Origin: an uncultured Prevotella sp.
GTDB lineage: Bacteria > Bacteroidota > Bacteroidia > Bacteroidales > Bacteroidaceae
Direction: 5' to 3'
Length of the DNA stretch: 64,000 nucleotides
NCBI GenBank assembly: GCA_946183415.1
Contig: CAMHAM010000004.1
Location: forward strand, 82,470 to 146,469
Shown here: piece by piece, positions 8,436-17,750 of the stretch
Numbering within the stretch: the first letter of the stretch is position 1
Layout: each line of letters begins with the position of its first letter
The notes under the pieces: generated by a model
Database searches by the model: none
What the model saw: the letters and a program-made list of their open reading frames with translations, nothing else
Told to the model about the DNA's origin: nothing
Made by a program: the position numbers and the translations under genes

Positions 8436-8640
8436 TTTTGACAGAAGAACAAAAGAATATAACTAATGCGCTCCTTAATTTTTTTGACAGAAGAACATAA
8501 GAACATAATTTATGAGCTCCTTATTATATTAGACAAAAGAACATCTTTTTTCAAACTATGCGCAGCTTTTATGTTTCTTTTGTTCTTATGTCTAAAAAAG
8601 CTTATGTCTCTTTTGTTCTTATTATCTAAAAACTATTTGA
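8436..8640. repeat. R1 copies upstream of the thioesterase
   Basis: TTGACAGAAGAACAAAAGAA, TTGACAGAAGAACATAAGAACATAA, TATGCGCAGCTTTTATGTTTCTTTTGTTCTTATGTCTAAAA. Confidence 0.88.
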
Positions 8641-9613
8641 AGAGGGAGTATTCGGGGACGGACCAGGCGAGGGCGCTGGCGCCCAGGACATCGCGCTCAC
8701 GATTGTCGAGCTTCGATATCAGAATCTTCACCTTACCACGGAGATTGCCGAACACATGACTTTCAAATGCTTCGCATGCCGGATCAACTAACCATTTGCC
8801 AGCTTTCGAGATACCACCTGTGAGAATAATAGCCTCAGGATCAACAATAGAGGCATAGTTGGCCATACCTAAACCTAAATATTCGCCTGTACGACGGAAC
8901 ACCTCTATAGCCAGTTCATCCCCCTTTTCGCAACACTCCACGATGGTGCGTGGAGAAAGTTTCGCCAAGTCGCGCATCAACGTCGGACGGCCAGATTCCT
9001 GCATGAGCTCACGCGCTGTCAAGACGATGCCCTTCGCACCGACATAAGCCTCAAGACACCCATGATGACCACAGCCACACTGACGACCATTTAACACCAG
9101 ACTGGTATGTCCGAACTCACCGGCATAGCCCAAGTGTCCCCGATGTTCCACACCCCCGGCAAAAAAGCAGCTGCCGATACCTACACCCAGACTGATAATG
9201 ATGAAGTTCTTCATGCCGTGAGCCATACCGAAGGCCTGCTCGCCCAGGGCAGAGATATGGGCATCGTTGGATAATCCCACAGCCAGTCCGATCTGCTCGC
9301 GCAGCATCACTGCCAGCGGAATAACACCCTTCCAGGGGAGGTTGGCTGCATTCTCGATGCAACCAGAAACCGAGCTGGCACTGGGCGCACTCACACCGAT
9401 GGAGCGGATGGACTCATAACCACCGTTATCCTCCACAAGTTCTACGATTTTTTCACTCAAATGGGTCACAAAAGCGTTGATGTCAGGATACTCCTCTGTC
9501 GAGAACGAGCTCTCGGCAATAATGTTGCCACGCACATCAACAATGGCGTAGGTGGTGCTCTCATTACTGATGTCGACACCGACCACTCGAGACTTAATCT
9601 GTACTTCTTCCAT
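8633..9613 (-). CDS. ROK-family sugar kinase (glucokinase-like); start re-set to MEEVQIKSRVVGVDIS
   Basis: VVGVDISNESTTYAIVD, ISLGVGIGSCFFAGG, GEFGHTSLVLNGRQCGCGHHGCLEAYVG. Confidence 0.92.
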   Translation of the reverse strand: MEEVQIKSRVVGVDISNESTTYAIVDVRGNIIAESSFSTEEYPDINAFVTHLSEKIVELVEDNGGYESIRSIGVSAPSASSVSGCIENAANLPWKGVIPLAVMLREQIGLAVGLSNDAHISALGEQAFGMAHGMKNFIIISLGVGIGSCFFAGGVEHRGHLGYAGEFGHTSLVLNGRQCGCGHHGCLEAYVGAKGIVLTARELMQESGRPTLMRDLAKLSPRTIVECCEKGDELAIEVFRRTGEYLGLGMANYASIVDPEAIILTGGISKAGKWLVDPACEAFESHVFGNLRGKVKILISKLDNRERDVLGASALAWSVPEYSLFK

Positions 9614-9739
9614 GTTATATCTATATCCAGTTGTTGGTAAAGTTGTGGCAAATATAAACATTTTTTCTATTTCCAACAAATCTTTCGTCTTTTTTTTGCA
9701 AATATTTACCCTATCCTTGCATTTTTCGGGATAATTTCG

Positions 9740-9748
9740 TAACTTTGC
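9740..9748 (+). promoter_or_regulatory. Bacteroidetes -7 box TAACTTTGC upstream of lysS
   Basis: Match to TAnnTTTG. Confidence 0.6.
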
Positions 9749-9779
9749 ACCCACTTATGCATCATATTCGAATATTAAG

Positions 9780-11528
9780 ATGAACATTTTAGAGTTAAGC
9801 GAACAAGAAATCGGCAGGCGTCAGAGTCTGCAGGAATTGCGGAATATGGGTATCGACCCCTACCCCGCAGCCGAGTTCCCCACAAACGCTTTCAGTACAG
9901 AGATTATTAAGAACGTAGAGAGTGGCGTGTGGAGTGTGGAGGAAGATGAGAAGCACGAAGTTGTCATTGCAGGTCGCATGATGAGCCGTCGCGTGATGGG
10001 CAAAGCCTCTTTTGCAGAGCTTCAGGACTCCAAAGGCCGTATTCAAGTGTATATCACCCGCGATGACATCTGTCCGGGTGAGAACAAGGACCTATATAAT
10101 AATGTATTTAAGCGACTGCTCGATATCGGTGATTTCATCGGTGTGAAGGGACAGGTGTTCCGTACGCAGACAGGTGAGATCTCTGTGCATGCTTCCGAGT
10201 TGAAGTTGCTCTCGAAGAGTCTGAAGCCCCTGCCCATTGTTAAATACAAGGACGGAGTGGCCTATGATAAGTTTGATGACCCAGAGTTGCGCTACCGCCA
10301 GCGCTATGTCGACCTGGTGGTGAATGAGGGTGTGAAGGACACCTTCCTGCAGCGTGCTACAGTCATCCGCACCTTAAGAAAGGTGCTCGACGAGGCTGGC
10401 TATACCGAGGTGGAAACCCCTACCCTGCAGATGATTGCCGGAGGAGCTTCAGCCCGTCCATTTATCACCCATTTCAATGCGCTCGACCAGGACATGTACA
10501 TGCGTATCGCCACCGAGTTGTATCTGAAGCGCCTCATCGTGGGCGGTTTCGAGGGTGTCTATGAGATTGGCAAGAACTTCCGCAACGAGGGTATGGACCG
10601 CAACCACAACCCAGAGTTCACCTGTATGGAGCTTTATGTGCAGTATAAGGACTACAACTGGATGATGTCGTTCACCGAGAAGCTCCTGGAGACCATCTGT
10701 ATTGCTGTGAACGGTAAGCCCGAGCGCGAGATCGACGGTAACATTGTGTCGTTCAAGGCACCTTACCGCCGTCTGCCCATCCTCGAGGCTATACAGGAGA
10801 AGACCGGTTTCGACTGCAACGGCAAGAGCGAGGAGGAGATTCGTGCCTTCTGCAAGTCAAAGGGTATGGATGTCGACGAGACCATGGGTAAGGGTAAGCT
10901 GATAGACGAGCTCTTCGGTGAATTCTGCGAGGGCACCTTCATCCAGCCAACTTTCATCACCGACTATCCTGTCGAGATGAGTCCACTTACCAAGATGCAC
11001 CGCAGCAAGCCCGGACTGACCGAGCGCTTCGAACTGATGGTGAATGGTAAGGAGTTGGCCAACGCCTACTCTGAGCTCAATGACCCCATTGATCAGGAAG
11101 AGCGTTTCGTAGAGCAGATGAAGTTGGCTGACAAGGGTGATGACGAGGCGATGATCATTGATCAGGATTTCCTCCGTGCCCTGCAGTACGGTATGCCTCC
11201 CACCAGCGGTATCGGTATCGGTATCGACCGCTTGGTGATGCTTATGACAGGCAAGACCTTCATCCAGGAAGTGCTGTTCTTCCCACAGATGAAGCCTGAG
11301 AAGAAGATTCCTCAGTCGACAGTAGCTGAGTGGGCTGAGATTGGCGTAGCTGAGGAGTGGGTTCCTGTGCTTCGCAAGGCAGGTTTCAATCTGGTACAGA
11401 ACATCAGCGGCGAGAAAGCTCAGGGTCTGCAGCAGAAGATTGGCGACATTGTGAAGAAGTACAAGCTCGACATGCAGAAGCCCTCAGTCGATGAAGTCGC
11501 TGCCTGGATAGACAAAAGTAACAAATAG
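9780..11528 (+). CDS. lysS: Lysyl-tRNA synthetase
   Basis: Class II aaRS motifs: FLQRATVIRTLRKVLDEAGYTEVETPTL, RNEGMDRNHNPEFTCMELY, GIGIGIDRLVMLMTG. Confidence 0.97.
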   Translation: MNILELSEQEIGRRQSLQELRNMGIDPYPAAEFPTNAFSTEIIKNVESGVWSVEEDEKHEVVIAGRMMSRRVMGKASFAELQDSKGRIQVYITRDDICPGENKDLYNNVFKRLLDIGDFIGVKGQVFRTQTGEISVHASELKLLSKSLKPLPIVKYKDGVAYDKFDDPELRYRQRYVDLVVNEGVKDTFLQRATVIRTLRKVLDEAGYTEVETPTLQMIAGGASARPFITHFNALDQDMYMRIATELYLKRLIVGGFEGVYEIGKNFRNEGMDRNHNPEFTCMELYVQYKDYNWMMSFTEKLLETICIAVNGKPEREIDGNIVSFKAPYRRLPILEAIQEKTGFDCNGKSEEEIRAFCKSKGMDVDETMGKGKLIDELFGEFCEGTFIQPTFITDYPVEMSPLTKMHRSKPGLTERFELMVNGKELANAYSELNDPIDQEERFVEQMKLADKGDDEAMIIDQDFLRALQYGMPPTSGIGIGIDRLVMLMTGKTFIQEVLFFPQMKPEKKIPQSTVAEWAEIGVAEEWVPVLRKAGFNLVQNISGEKAQGLQQKIGDIVKKYKLDMQKPSVDEVAAWIDKSNK

Positions 11529-11600
11529 TTTTTTAGACAGAAGAACATAAGGACATAAGGCTGCGCAAAAAAATTATGTTCTTTTGTTCTTCTGTCAAAA
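11529..11600. repeat. R1 hairpin between lysS and gpsA
   Basis: TTAGACAGAAGAACATAAGGACATAA GGCTGCGCAAAAAAA TTATGTTCTTTTGTTCTTCTGTCAAAA. Confidence 0.9.
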
Positions 11601-11609
11601 GAAGAAAAG

Positions 11610-12608
11610 ATGTACGACTGTGGTAAGATAGCGATTATTGGTGGTGGGTCGTGGGCAACGGCGATAGCCAAGATTGTGGTGAGTCATACCCACCACATTG
11701 GCTGGTATATGCGCCGTGACGACCGTATCGACGATTTCCGCCGCATGGGGCACAACCCTGCCTATCTGACCAGTGTACACTTCGATATAGACGAGATCTA
11801 CTTCGACAGTGACATCAATCGCATCTGTCAGCAGTACGACACGCTCGTCTTTGTCACACCCTCACCCTACCTGAAGAGTCATCTGAAGAAACTCAAGACG
11901 CGCATCCGTGATAAGTTCATCCTGACGGCTATCAAGGGTATCGTTCCCGACGAGAACCTCGTCTGCTCGGAATACTTCCATCAGGTATACGATGTGCCCT
12001 ACGAGAATCTGGCCTGCATCGGTGGTCCCTCGCATGCAGAGGAGGTGGCACTCGAACGACTCTCCTACCTCACGGTGGGCTGTTCAGACCACGACAAGGC
12101 ACAGGCCTTCTGCGACGTGCTCTCCAGCGAGTTTATCAAGACCAAGACCTCCAGTGACGTGGTGGGTATCGAGTATTCCTCCGTCCTGAAGAATGTCTAT
12201 GCCATCGCAGCAGGTATCTGTAGCGGACTGAAGTACGGTGATAACTTCCAGGCTGTGCTCATGGCCAATGCCGTACAGGAGATGAACCGTTTCCTCACGG
12301 CAGTCTATCCTCTGGATGACCGCAGTATCTATGACAGTGTCTATCTGGGGGACCTGTTGGTGACAGGCTACTCTAACTTCTCGCGCAACCGCACGTTTGG
12401 TTCGATGATTGGGAAGGGCTACAGTGTCAAGTCGGCACAGATCGAGATGGAGATGATTGCCGAGGGCTACTTCGGTACGAAGTGTATGAAGGAGATTAAT
12501 CGCCACTGTCATGTGAACATGCCTATTCTCGATGCTGTCTACAATATCCTCTACGAGCGCATCGCCCCGCAGATTGAGATCAAGCTGCTGACTGATTCGT
12601 TTAGATAA
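11610..12608 (+). CDS. gpsA: NAD(P)-dependent glycerol-3-phosphate dehydrogenase
   Basis: AIIGGGSWATAIAKI, AIKGIVPDENL, CIGGPSHAEEVALERLSYLTV, SVLKNVYAIAAGICSGLKYGDN. Confidence 0.93.
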   Translation: MYDCGKIAIIGGGSWATAIAKIVVSHTHHIGWYMRRDDRIDDFRRMGHNPAYLTSVHFDIDEIYFDSDINRICQQYDTLVFVTPSPYLKSHLKKLKTRIRDKFILTAIKGIVPDENLVCSEYFHQVYDVPYENLACIGGPSHAEEVALERLSYLTVGCSDHDKAQAFCDVLSSEFIKTKTSSDVVGIEYSSVLKNVYAIAAGICSGLKYGDNFQAVLMANAVQEMNRFLTAVYPLDDRSIYDSVYLGDLLVTGYSNFSRNRTFGSMIGKGYSVKSAQIEMEMIAEGYFGTKCMKEINRHCHVNMPILDAVYNILYERIAPQIEIKLLTDSFR

Positions 12609-12670
12609 AATTTAGACAGAAGAACAAAAGGACATATTTTTTAGATAATAAGGACAAAAGGACAAAAAAA
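12608..12670. repeat. R1 left-arm units between gpsA and pgi
   Basis: TTTAGACAGAAGAACAAAAGGACATATTTTTTAGATAATAAGGACAAAAGGACA. Confidence 0.85.
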
Positions 12671-12710
12671 AGAACTTAAAATATTCATAACAAATAAAAA
12701 AACAAGATCT

Positions 12711-14066
12711 ATGAGCAACATCAAATTAGACATTACGAAAGCTGCTTGCTTCCTTGAGGCTGGCACTGTTGAGAGTTTTGAACCCAAAGTAAAGGAGGCC
12801 CAGAAGGCACTCGAAGAGGGCACATGCCCAGGTAACGATTTCCTCGGATGGCTTCATCTGCCCTCCAGTATCACCCCTGCCTTCCTCGACGAGCTCCAGG
12901 CTTGTGCCAATGTGCTCCGTGAGAACTGTGAGGCTGTGGTCGTAGCTGGTATCGGTGGTTCCTATCTGGGTGCACGTGCCGTGATTGAGGCTCTTGGCAA
13001 CTCGTTTGCATGGTTGGTAGCTGACAAGAAGAATCCCACCATCCTCTTCGCTGGCAACAATATCGGTGAGGACTACCTCTTCGAACTCACAGAGTACCTG
13101 AAGGGAAAGAAATTCGGTGTGATCAACATCTCCAAGAGTGGTACCACCACTGAGACCGCCCTCACCTTCCGTCTGTTGAAGAAGCAGTGCGAGGCTCAGC
13201 GGGGTAAGGAAGAGGCCAAGAAGGTCATTGTGGCTGTTACCGATGCCAAGCGCGGTGCTGCCCGCACCTGTGCCGATAAGGAGGGTTACAAGAGCTTTAT
13301 CATCCCCGACAACGTAGGTGGCCGTTTCTCAGTGCTCACCCCAGTCGGTCTGCTGCCTATCGCCTGTGCTGGATTCGACATCAAGGCACTCGTTGCCGGT
13401 GCACAGGAGATGGAGAAGGCCTGTGGTAAGGACGTTCCCTTCGCTGAGAACCCCGCTGCCCAGTATGCTGCCGTACGTAACGCTCTCTACCAGAGTGGCA
13501 AGAAGATTGAGATCATGGTCAACTTCCAGCCCAAGCTCCACTTCATGAGCGAGTGGTGGAAGCAGCTCTACGGCGAGTCTGAAGGTAAGGACAAGAAGGG
13601 TATCTTCCCTGCATCAGTCGACTTCACGACAGACCTCCACTCTATGGGACAGTGGATACAGGACGGCGAGCGCACCATCTTCGAGACCGTTATCTCTGTT
13701 GAGGAGCCTGAGAAGAAACTGCTCTTCCCCGCTGATGAGGAGAATCTCGACGGTCTGAACTTCCTCGCTGGCAAGCGCGTAGATGAAGTCAACAAGATGG
13801 CAGAGCTCGGTACGAAGCTGGCACATGTCGATGGTGGCGTACCCAACATCCGCATCTCCATGCCTCGCCTCAACGAGCGCTACCTTGGTCAGCTCATCTA
13901 TTTCTTCGAAATCGGCTGTGGCATCAGCGGCAATGTGCTCGGTGTGAACCCCTTCAACCAGCCTGGTGTAGAAGCTTACAAGAAGAACATGTTTGCCCTG
14001 CTCGACAAGCCTGGCTACGAGGCCGACTCAAAGGCCATCAAGGAGCGTCTCGCTAAAGAGGCATAA
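12711..14066 (+). CDS. pgi: Glucose-6-phosphate isomerase
   Basis: [52 protein letters not shown]. Confidence 0.97.
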   Translation: MSNIKLDITKAACFLEAGTVESFEPKVKEAQKALEEGTCPGNDFLGWLHLPSSITPAFLDELQACANVLRENCEAVVVAGIGGSYLGARAVIEALGNSFAWLVADKKNPTILFAGNNIGEDYLFELTEYLKGKKFGVINISKSGTTTETALTFRLLKKQCEAQRGKEEAKKVIVAVTDAKRGAARTCADKEGYKSFIIPDNVGGRFSVLTPVGLLPIACAGFDIKALVAGAQEMEKACGKDVPFAENPAAQYAAVRNALYQSGKKIEIMVNFQPKLHFMSEWWKQLYGESEGKDKKGIFPASVDFTTDLHSMGQWIQDGERTIFETVISVEEPEKKLLFPADEENLDGLNFLAGKRVDEVNKMAELGTKLAHVDGGVPNIRISMPRLNERYLGQLIYFFEIGCGISGNVLGVNPFNQPGVEAYKKNMFALLDKPGYEADSKAIKERLAKEA

Positions 14067-14789
14067 ATGTTTGCACTTGCTATTAAGAAATACCTGGAAG
14101 AACACGACTTTGAGGCACTTAGCCCCAAGGTCGTGCTCTTTGACATGGACGGCGTACTCTACGACTCTATGCCCAATCATGCCATTGCCTGGCAGGAGTC
14201 GATGGCCAAGTACGGTATCCACATGACAGCTGATGATGCCTATGCTACCGAGGGAGCGCGCGGAGTAGACACCATCCGTGAGATGGTACGCCGGCAGCAG
14301 CACCGTGACATTGACGAGGTAGAGGCCCAGAAGATGTACGACCTTAAGTCGCAGACTTTCCACAGTCTGCCCGAAGCGCCTATCATGCCTGGTATTCTCG
14401 ATCTCATGCGCCAGATCCATGCAAGCGGTCTTCAGTGCGGTGTGGTCACAGGCAGTGGCCAGCGCCCACTCATCAACCGTATCCTGAAGGATTTCGGCAA
14501 CTATGTCGACGAGACCCATATCACCACCGCATACGATGTCACCCGAGGCAAGCCCCAGCCTGATCCCTATCTCATGGGACTCCACAAGGCAGGCGACCTC
14601 GCCCCCTGGCAGGCTGTTGTTGTAGAGAATGCCCCTCTGGGGGTGCGCTCAGGCCATGCCGCCCACATCTTCACCATCGCCGTCAACACAGGGCCACTGC
14701 CCAACAACGAACTGCTCGCCGCAGGAGCCAACCTCATCTTCGCGAGCATGACCGACTTCAGCGAACACTGGACAGAGCTAAATTTTTAA
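14067..14789 (+). CDS. HAD-family hydrolase (beta-phosphoglucomutase-like)
   Basis: VVLFDMDGVLYDSMPNHAIAW, VVTGSGQRPLINRI, GKPQPDPYLMGL, VVENAPLGVRSG. Confidence 0.9.
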   Translation: MFALAIKKYLEEHDFEALSPKVVLFDMDGVLYDSMPNHAIAWQESMAKYGIHMTADDAYATEGARGVDTIREMVRRQQHRDIDEVEAQKMYDLKSQTFHSLPEAPIMPGILDLMRQIHASGLQCGVVTGSGQRPLINRILKDFGNYVDETHITTAYDVTRGKPQPDPYLMGLHKAGDLAPWQAVVVENAPLGVRSGHAAHIFTIAVNTGPLPNNELLAAGANLIFASMTDFSEHWTELNF

Positions 14790-14835
14790 TTAGAAGAAAT
14801 CAAATGAAATCTTTGGGGATTACAGAGAAAATGCT

Positions 14836-14844
14836 TACCTTTGC
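14836..14844 (+). promoter_or_regulatory. -7 box TACCTTTGC 4 nt before ATG of the PAP2 gene
   Basis: CTTACCTTTGCGCCATG. Confidence 0.55.
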
Positions 14845-14847
14845 GCC

Positions 14848-15516
14848 ATGAAAAAAACGTTTGCTTTTTATGGCATAGGGTATCTGGTGCTACTGATCGT
14901 TGTGCTGGGATTGATGTATGCCTATCCCAAGCTGGAGCTCCATCTGATGCTGAATGCCCATCACTCCCCCATTCTGGACACCTTCTTTACCTATTACTCC
15001 ATCCTGGCGGAATGGCCCATCTACGTGTTGGCGCTACTGCCCGTATTCTGGAAAGAATACAGACTGACCATCTTCTTTGGTCTCTGCGAGTTGTCCGGAG
15101 GAGCATTCTTACAACTCCTGAAACACTTGTTCAGCAGTCCGCGTCCAGAAGCTGCGTTCGAGGGTTACCATTTACCCTTGCCAGCGGTGGAGGGCATCAA
15201 TCTGTATTCTGGCAATTCCTTCCCGTCTGGTCACGCCTCTACATTCTTCGTCTTCTCTACATGCATCGCGTTATTATTGGCATACCGCTATAGACATATC
15301 GCAGAACAAGACCGCCAGAAAAAGTATCTGATTGGGCTGCTGTTCCTGGTGCTGCTGGCACTTGCTGCGCTGGGAGCCTTCTCACGCGTCTACCTCTCAC
15401 AGCACTTCCTGTCGGATATATGCGTGGGCAGCATCATCGGTTTTGCAACCCCGTGCCTGATGTTCTACTTTGCAGGAGAGAAGATCCTGAAACTCAAAAA
15501 GAATGAGATAGAATGA
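14848..15516 (+). CDS. PAP2-family phosphatase (membrane)
   Basis: KHLFSSPRPE, SFPSGHAST, RVYLSQHFLSDICVG. Confidence 0.9.
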   Translation: MKKTFAFYGIGYLVLLIVVLGLMYAYPKLELHLMLNAHHSPILDTFFTYYSILAEWPIYVLALLPVFWKEYRLTIFFGLCELSGGAFLQLLKHLFSSPRPEAAFEGYHLPLPAVEGINLYSGNSFPSGHASTFFVFSTCIALLLAYRYRHIAEQDRQKKYLIGLLFLVLLALAALGAFSRVYLSQHFLSDICVGSIIGFATPCLMFYFAGEKILKLKKNEIE

Positions 15517-17057
15517 AGAAATTTTCACGCAAGCCCATTTCGCTTTTTACCTTTTCGTGCATCCTCAGTATAGCAACACTGTTGTTATACAATATACCAT
15601 TCTTTAATTATGTAGCCGAGACCAGCAATGCGACAGCAGGAGGCCGACTGTTCCTGTTGGGCTCGCTGGTTGTCATCATGTTGGTACTCCACTTCATGAT
15701 GGCCTATCTCACGATGTTTCTCATGCGTATTGTCGGGCGTATCCTGCTGGCCATCCTCGCCATCATCAATGCAACGGCCGTCTATTTCATCATCACCTAC
15801 AGTGTGATGATTGATGCGACAACCATTGAGAACGTCTTCAATACCCGATATTCCGAAGCCTCAGGCTTCTTCAGTTGGTCGCTGTGGACATTTATCTTTG
15901 TCTGCGGTGTACTCCCCGCCCTGTTCTGTCTGCTACAGCCAGTGGTCATCGGCAAAGCCAAGAAGTTGGGCATCTACTGCGGCAGTTCATTGGCCATCAT
16001 TCTCATCATTGCTGCCATGAATATCAGCCAGACGCTATGGATCAGTCAGCACGATACCGAACTGGGGGGACTCCTGCAGCCTTGGTCCTATCTGGTGAAC
16101 ACAGGTCGCGTCATCAGCTTCAGTCAGGAAGAGCAAGCCGAGGAGATTAAGTTGCCCGATGGAAAAATCATGGATGATGAGAAGGCCGTAGTGGTACTCG
16201 TCATTGGCGAGTCGGCACGAAAGGCCAACTTCCAACTCTACGGCTATGAGCGCAAGAACAATCCCCTGCTGTCGAAGGTAGAAGACCTGAAGGTGTATCA
16301 GGCCAACTCATGCGCCACTTACACCACTGCAGGTACGAAAGCCATCCTGGAGCCCAAGAATAGCGACGATCTCTATGAACTGTTGCCCAACTACGCCTAC
16401 CGCATGGGAGCAGATGTCACATGGCGCACCTCCAACTGGGGAGAGCCACCCATCCATATCGGTGAGGGAGAGTATATCACCGACCCAGAACTTGGCAAGC
16501 AATACGGTGTGCCTAACACCTATGACAACATCCTCCTACAAGGGCTGCGTGAGCGCATTGCATCCAGTCAGAAAAACAAGCTGCTCATCGTGCTGCACAC
16601 CAGTACCAGTCACGGTCCGAACTATGCCGATAAATATCCCAAAGAATTCGAGGTGTTTAAGCCGGTGGCCAGAAACGTAGAAGAAGGCGAAAAGAATGTC
16701 GGCACACTGGTCAATGCCTACGACAATACCATCCTCTACACCGACTACCTGTTGGACAGTCTCATCAAGACATTGCGCGGCATGAGCGACAGGAAGTGTG
16801 CGATGATCTTCATCTCCGATCACGGCGAGTCGCTGGGAGAGAACAAGATGTTCATGCACGGTCTGCCCATGAGGCTGGCACCCAAGGAGCAGTATGAGAT
16901 ACCGTTCCTCGTATGGACCTCGAAAGATTTCAGAGACTATAAGACAGCAGATGAACTGCCAAAGGTGCTCGAACAGCATTTCATCTTCCACTCCATTCTC
17001 AACCTGCTGTCCATCCAGTCACCTGCCTACGACCCCAATTTCGATATCTTCAAATAA
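15513..17057 (+). CDS. Phosphoethanolamine transferase (EptA/sulfatase family)
   Basis: VVLVIGESARKANFQLYGYERKNNP, LHTSTSHGPNYADKYP, FISDHGESLGENKMFMHGLP; overlaps upstream gene by 4 nt. Confidence 0.92.
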   Translation: MKKFSRKPISLFTFSCILSIATLLLYNIPFFNYVAETSNATAGGRLFLLGSLVVIMLVLHFMMAYLTMFLMRIVGRILLAILAIINATAVYFIITYSVMIDATTIENVFNTRYSEASGFFSWSLWTFIFVCGVLPALFCLLQPVVIGKAKKLGIYCGSSLAIILIIAAMNISQTLWISQHDTELGGLLQPWSYLVNTGRVISFSQEEQAEEIKLPDGKIMDDEKAVVVLVIGESARKANFQLYGYERKNNPLLSKVEDLKVYQANSCATYTTAGTKAILEPKNSDDLYELLPNYAYRMGADVTWRTSNWGEPPIHIGEGEYITDPELGKQYGVPNTYDNILLQGLRERIASSQKNKLLIVLHTSTSHGPNYADKYPKEFEVFKPVARNVEEGEKNVGTLVNAYDNTILYTDYLLDSLIKTLRGMSDRKCAMIFISDHGESLGENKMFMHGLPMRLAPKEQYEIPFLVWTSKDFRDYKTADELPKVLEQHFIFHSILNLLSIQSPAYDPNFDIFK

Positions 17058-17090
17058 CAATAATCCCTCGCTTTTGGCGAGGGATTGTTG
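17058..17090. terminator. Hairpin CAATAATCCCTCGcttttgGCGAGGGATTGTTG between convergent genes
   Basis: Inverted repeat. Confidence 0.75.
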
Positions 17091-17100
17091 ATGAAAGAAT

Positions 17101-17649
17101 CTATTTCTGTGCGAAAAGTTCATCGAGGAAAGTATAGAAGGCGGGATCTTCACCGACTACGACTTTCACGAGCTTTCCTTCGGGATCAACGACCACCTTG
17201 GTGGGAAAGCCCTCGATGTTATACTTGGCTCCTAAATCAGGCAATTGCTCGTCGGCACAGCGCACATGCAGCCAAGGCAGCTGATGCTCCTCAACGGCAG
17301 CCTTCCATTTCGTTTCTGTGTCGCGGCAGTCGATGCCGAGAATCTCCATCTTATCCTTATACTTGGCATAGACCTCTTTCATGGCTGGGATACCACGGAT
17401 GCACCAGATGCACCATGAGCCCCAGAAATCGAGAATCACATACTTGCCACGGAGCGATGAGAGCTTCAGAGGATTGCCCTGAAGGTCGGGCAGTTCGAAA
17501 TCGGGCGCCAGGTCAGCATCGGCAGTAGCTGCCTCTACTTGTTCTGCCTCAGTAGCAGGCGCCTCAACGGTTTTCGGGCGTAGCCCACAGGAAGCCACCA
17601 GCGACAATGCAACTGACAGCAGGATCATGGTCAAAAATGATTTTTTCAT
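17101..17649 (-). CDS. TlpA-like thiol-disulfide lipoprotein (variant CIWC)
   Basis: Lipobox VASCG; DFELPDLQGNPLKLSSLRGKYVILDFWGSWCIWC. Confidence 0.9.
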   Translation of the reverse strand: MKKSFLTMILLSVALSLVASCGLRPKTVEAPATEAEQVEAATADADLAPDFELPDLQGNPLKLSSLRGKYVILDFWGSWCIWCIRGIPAMKEVYAKYKDKMEILGIDCRDTETKWKAAVEEHQLPWLHVRCADEQLPDLGAKYNIEGFPTKVVVDPEGKLVKVVVGEDPAFYTFLDELFAQK

Positions 17650-17696
17650 ATTCTACGTTTTATTTGTCCTTGACTGGGTGCAAAGATACAAAAAAT

Positions 17697-17722
17697 CCGC
17701 GAAACCAACTAAAGTTTCGCGG
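17697..17722 (-). terminator. Hairpin CCGCGAAAC..GTTTCGCGG with T-run on minus strand, downstream of symporter
   Basis: Inverted repeat. Confidence 0.75.
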
Positions 17723-17750
17723 AAAAAGTGATTTGAAAGTCCTTACACCC

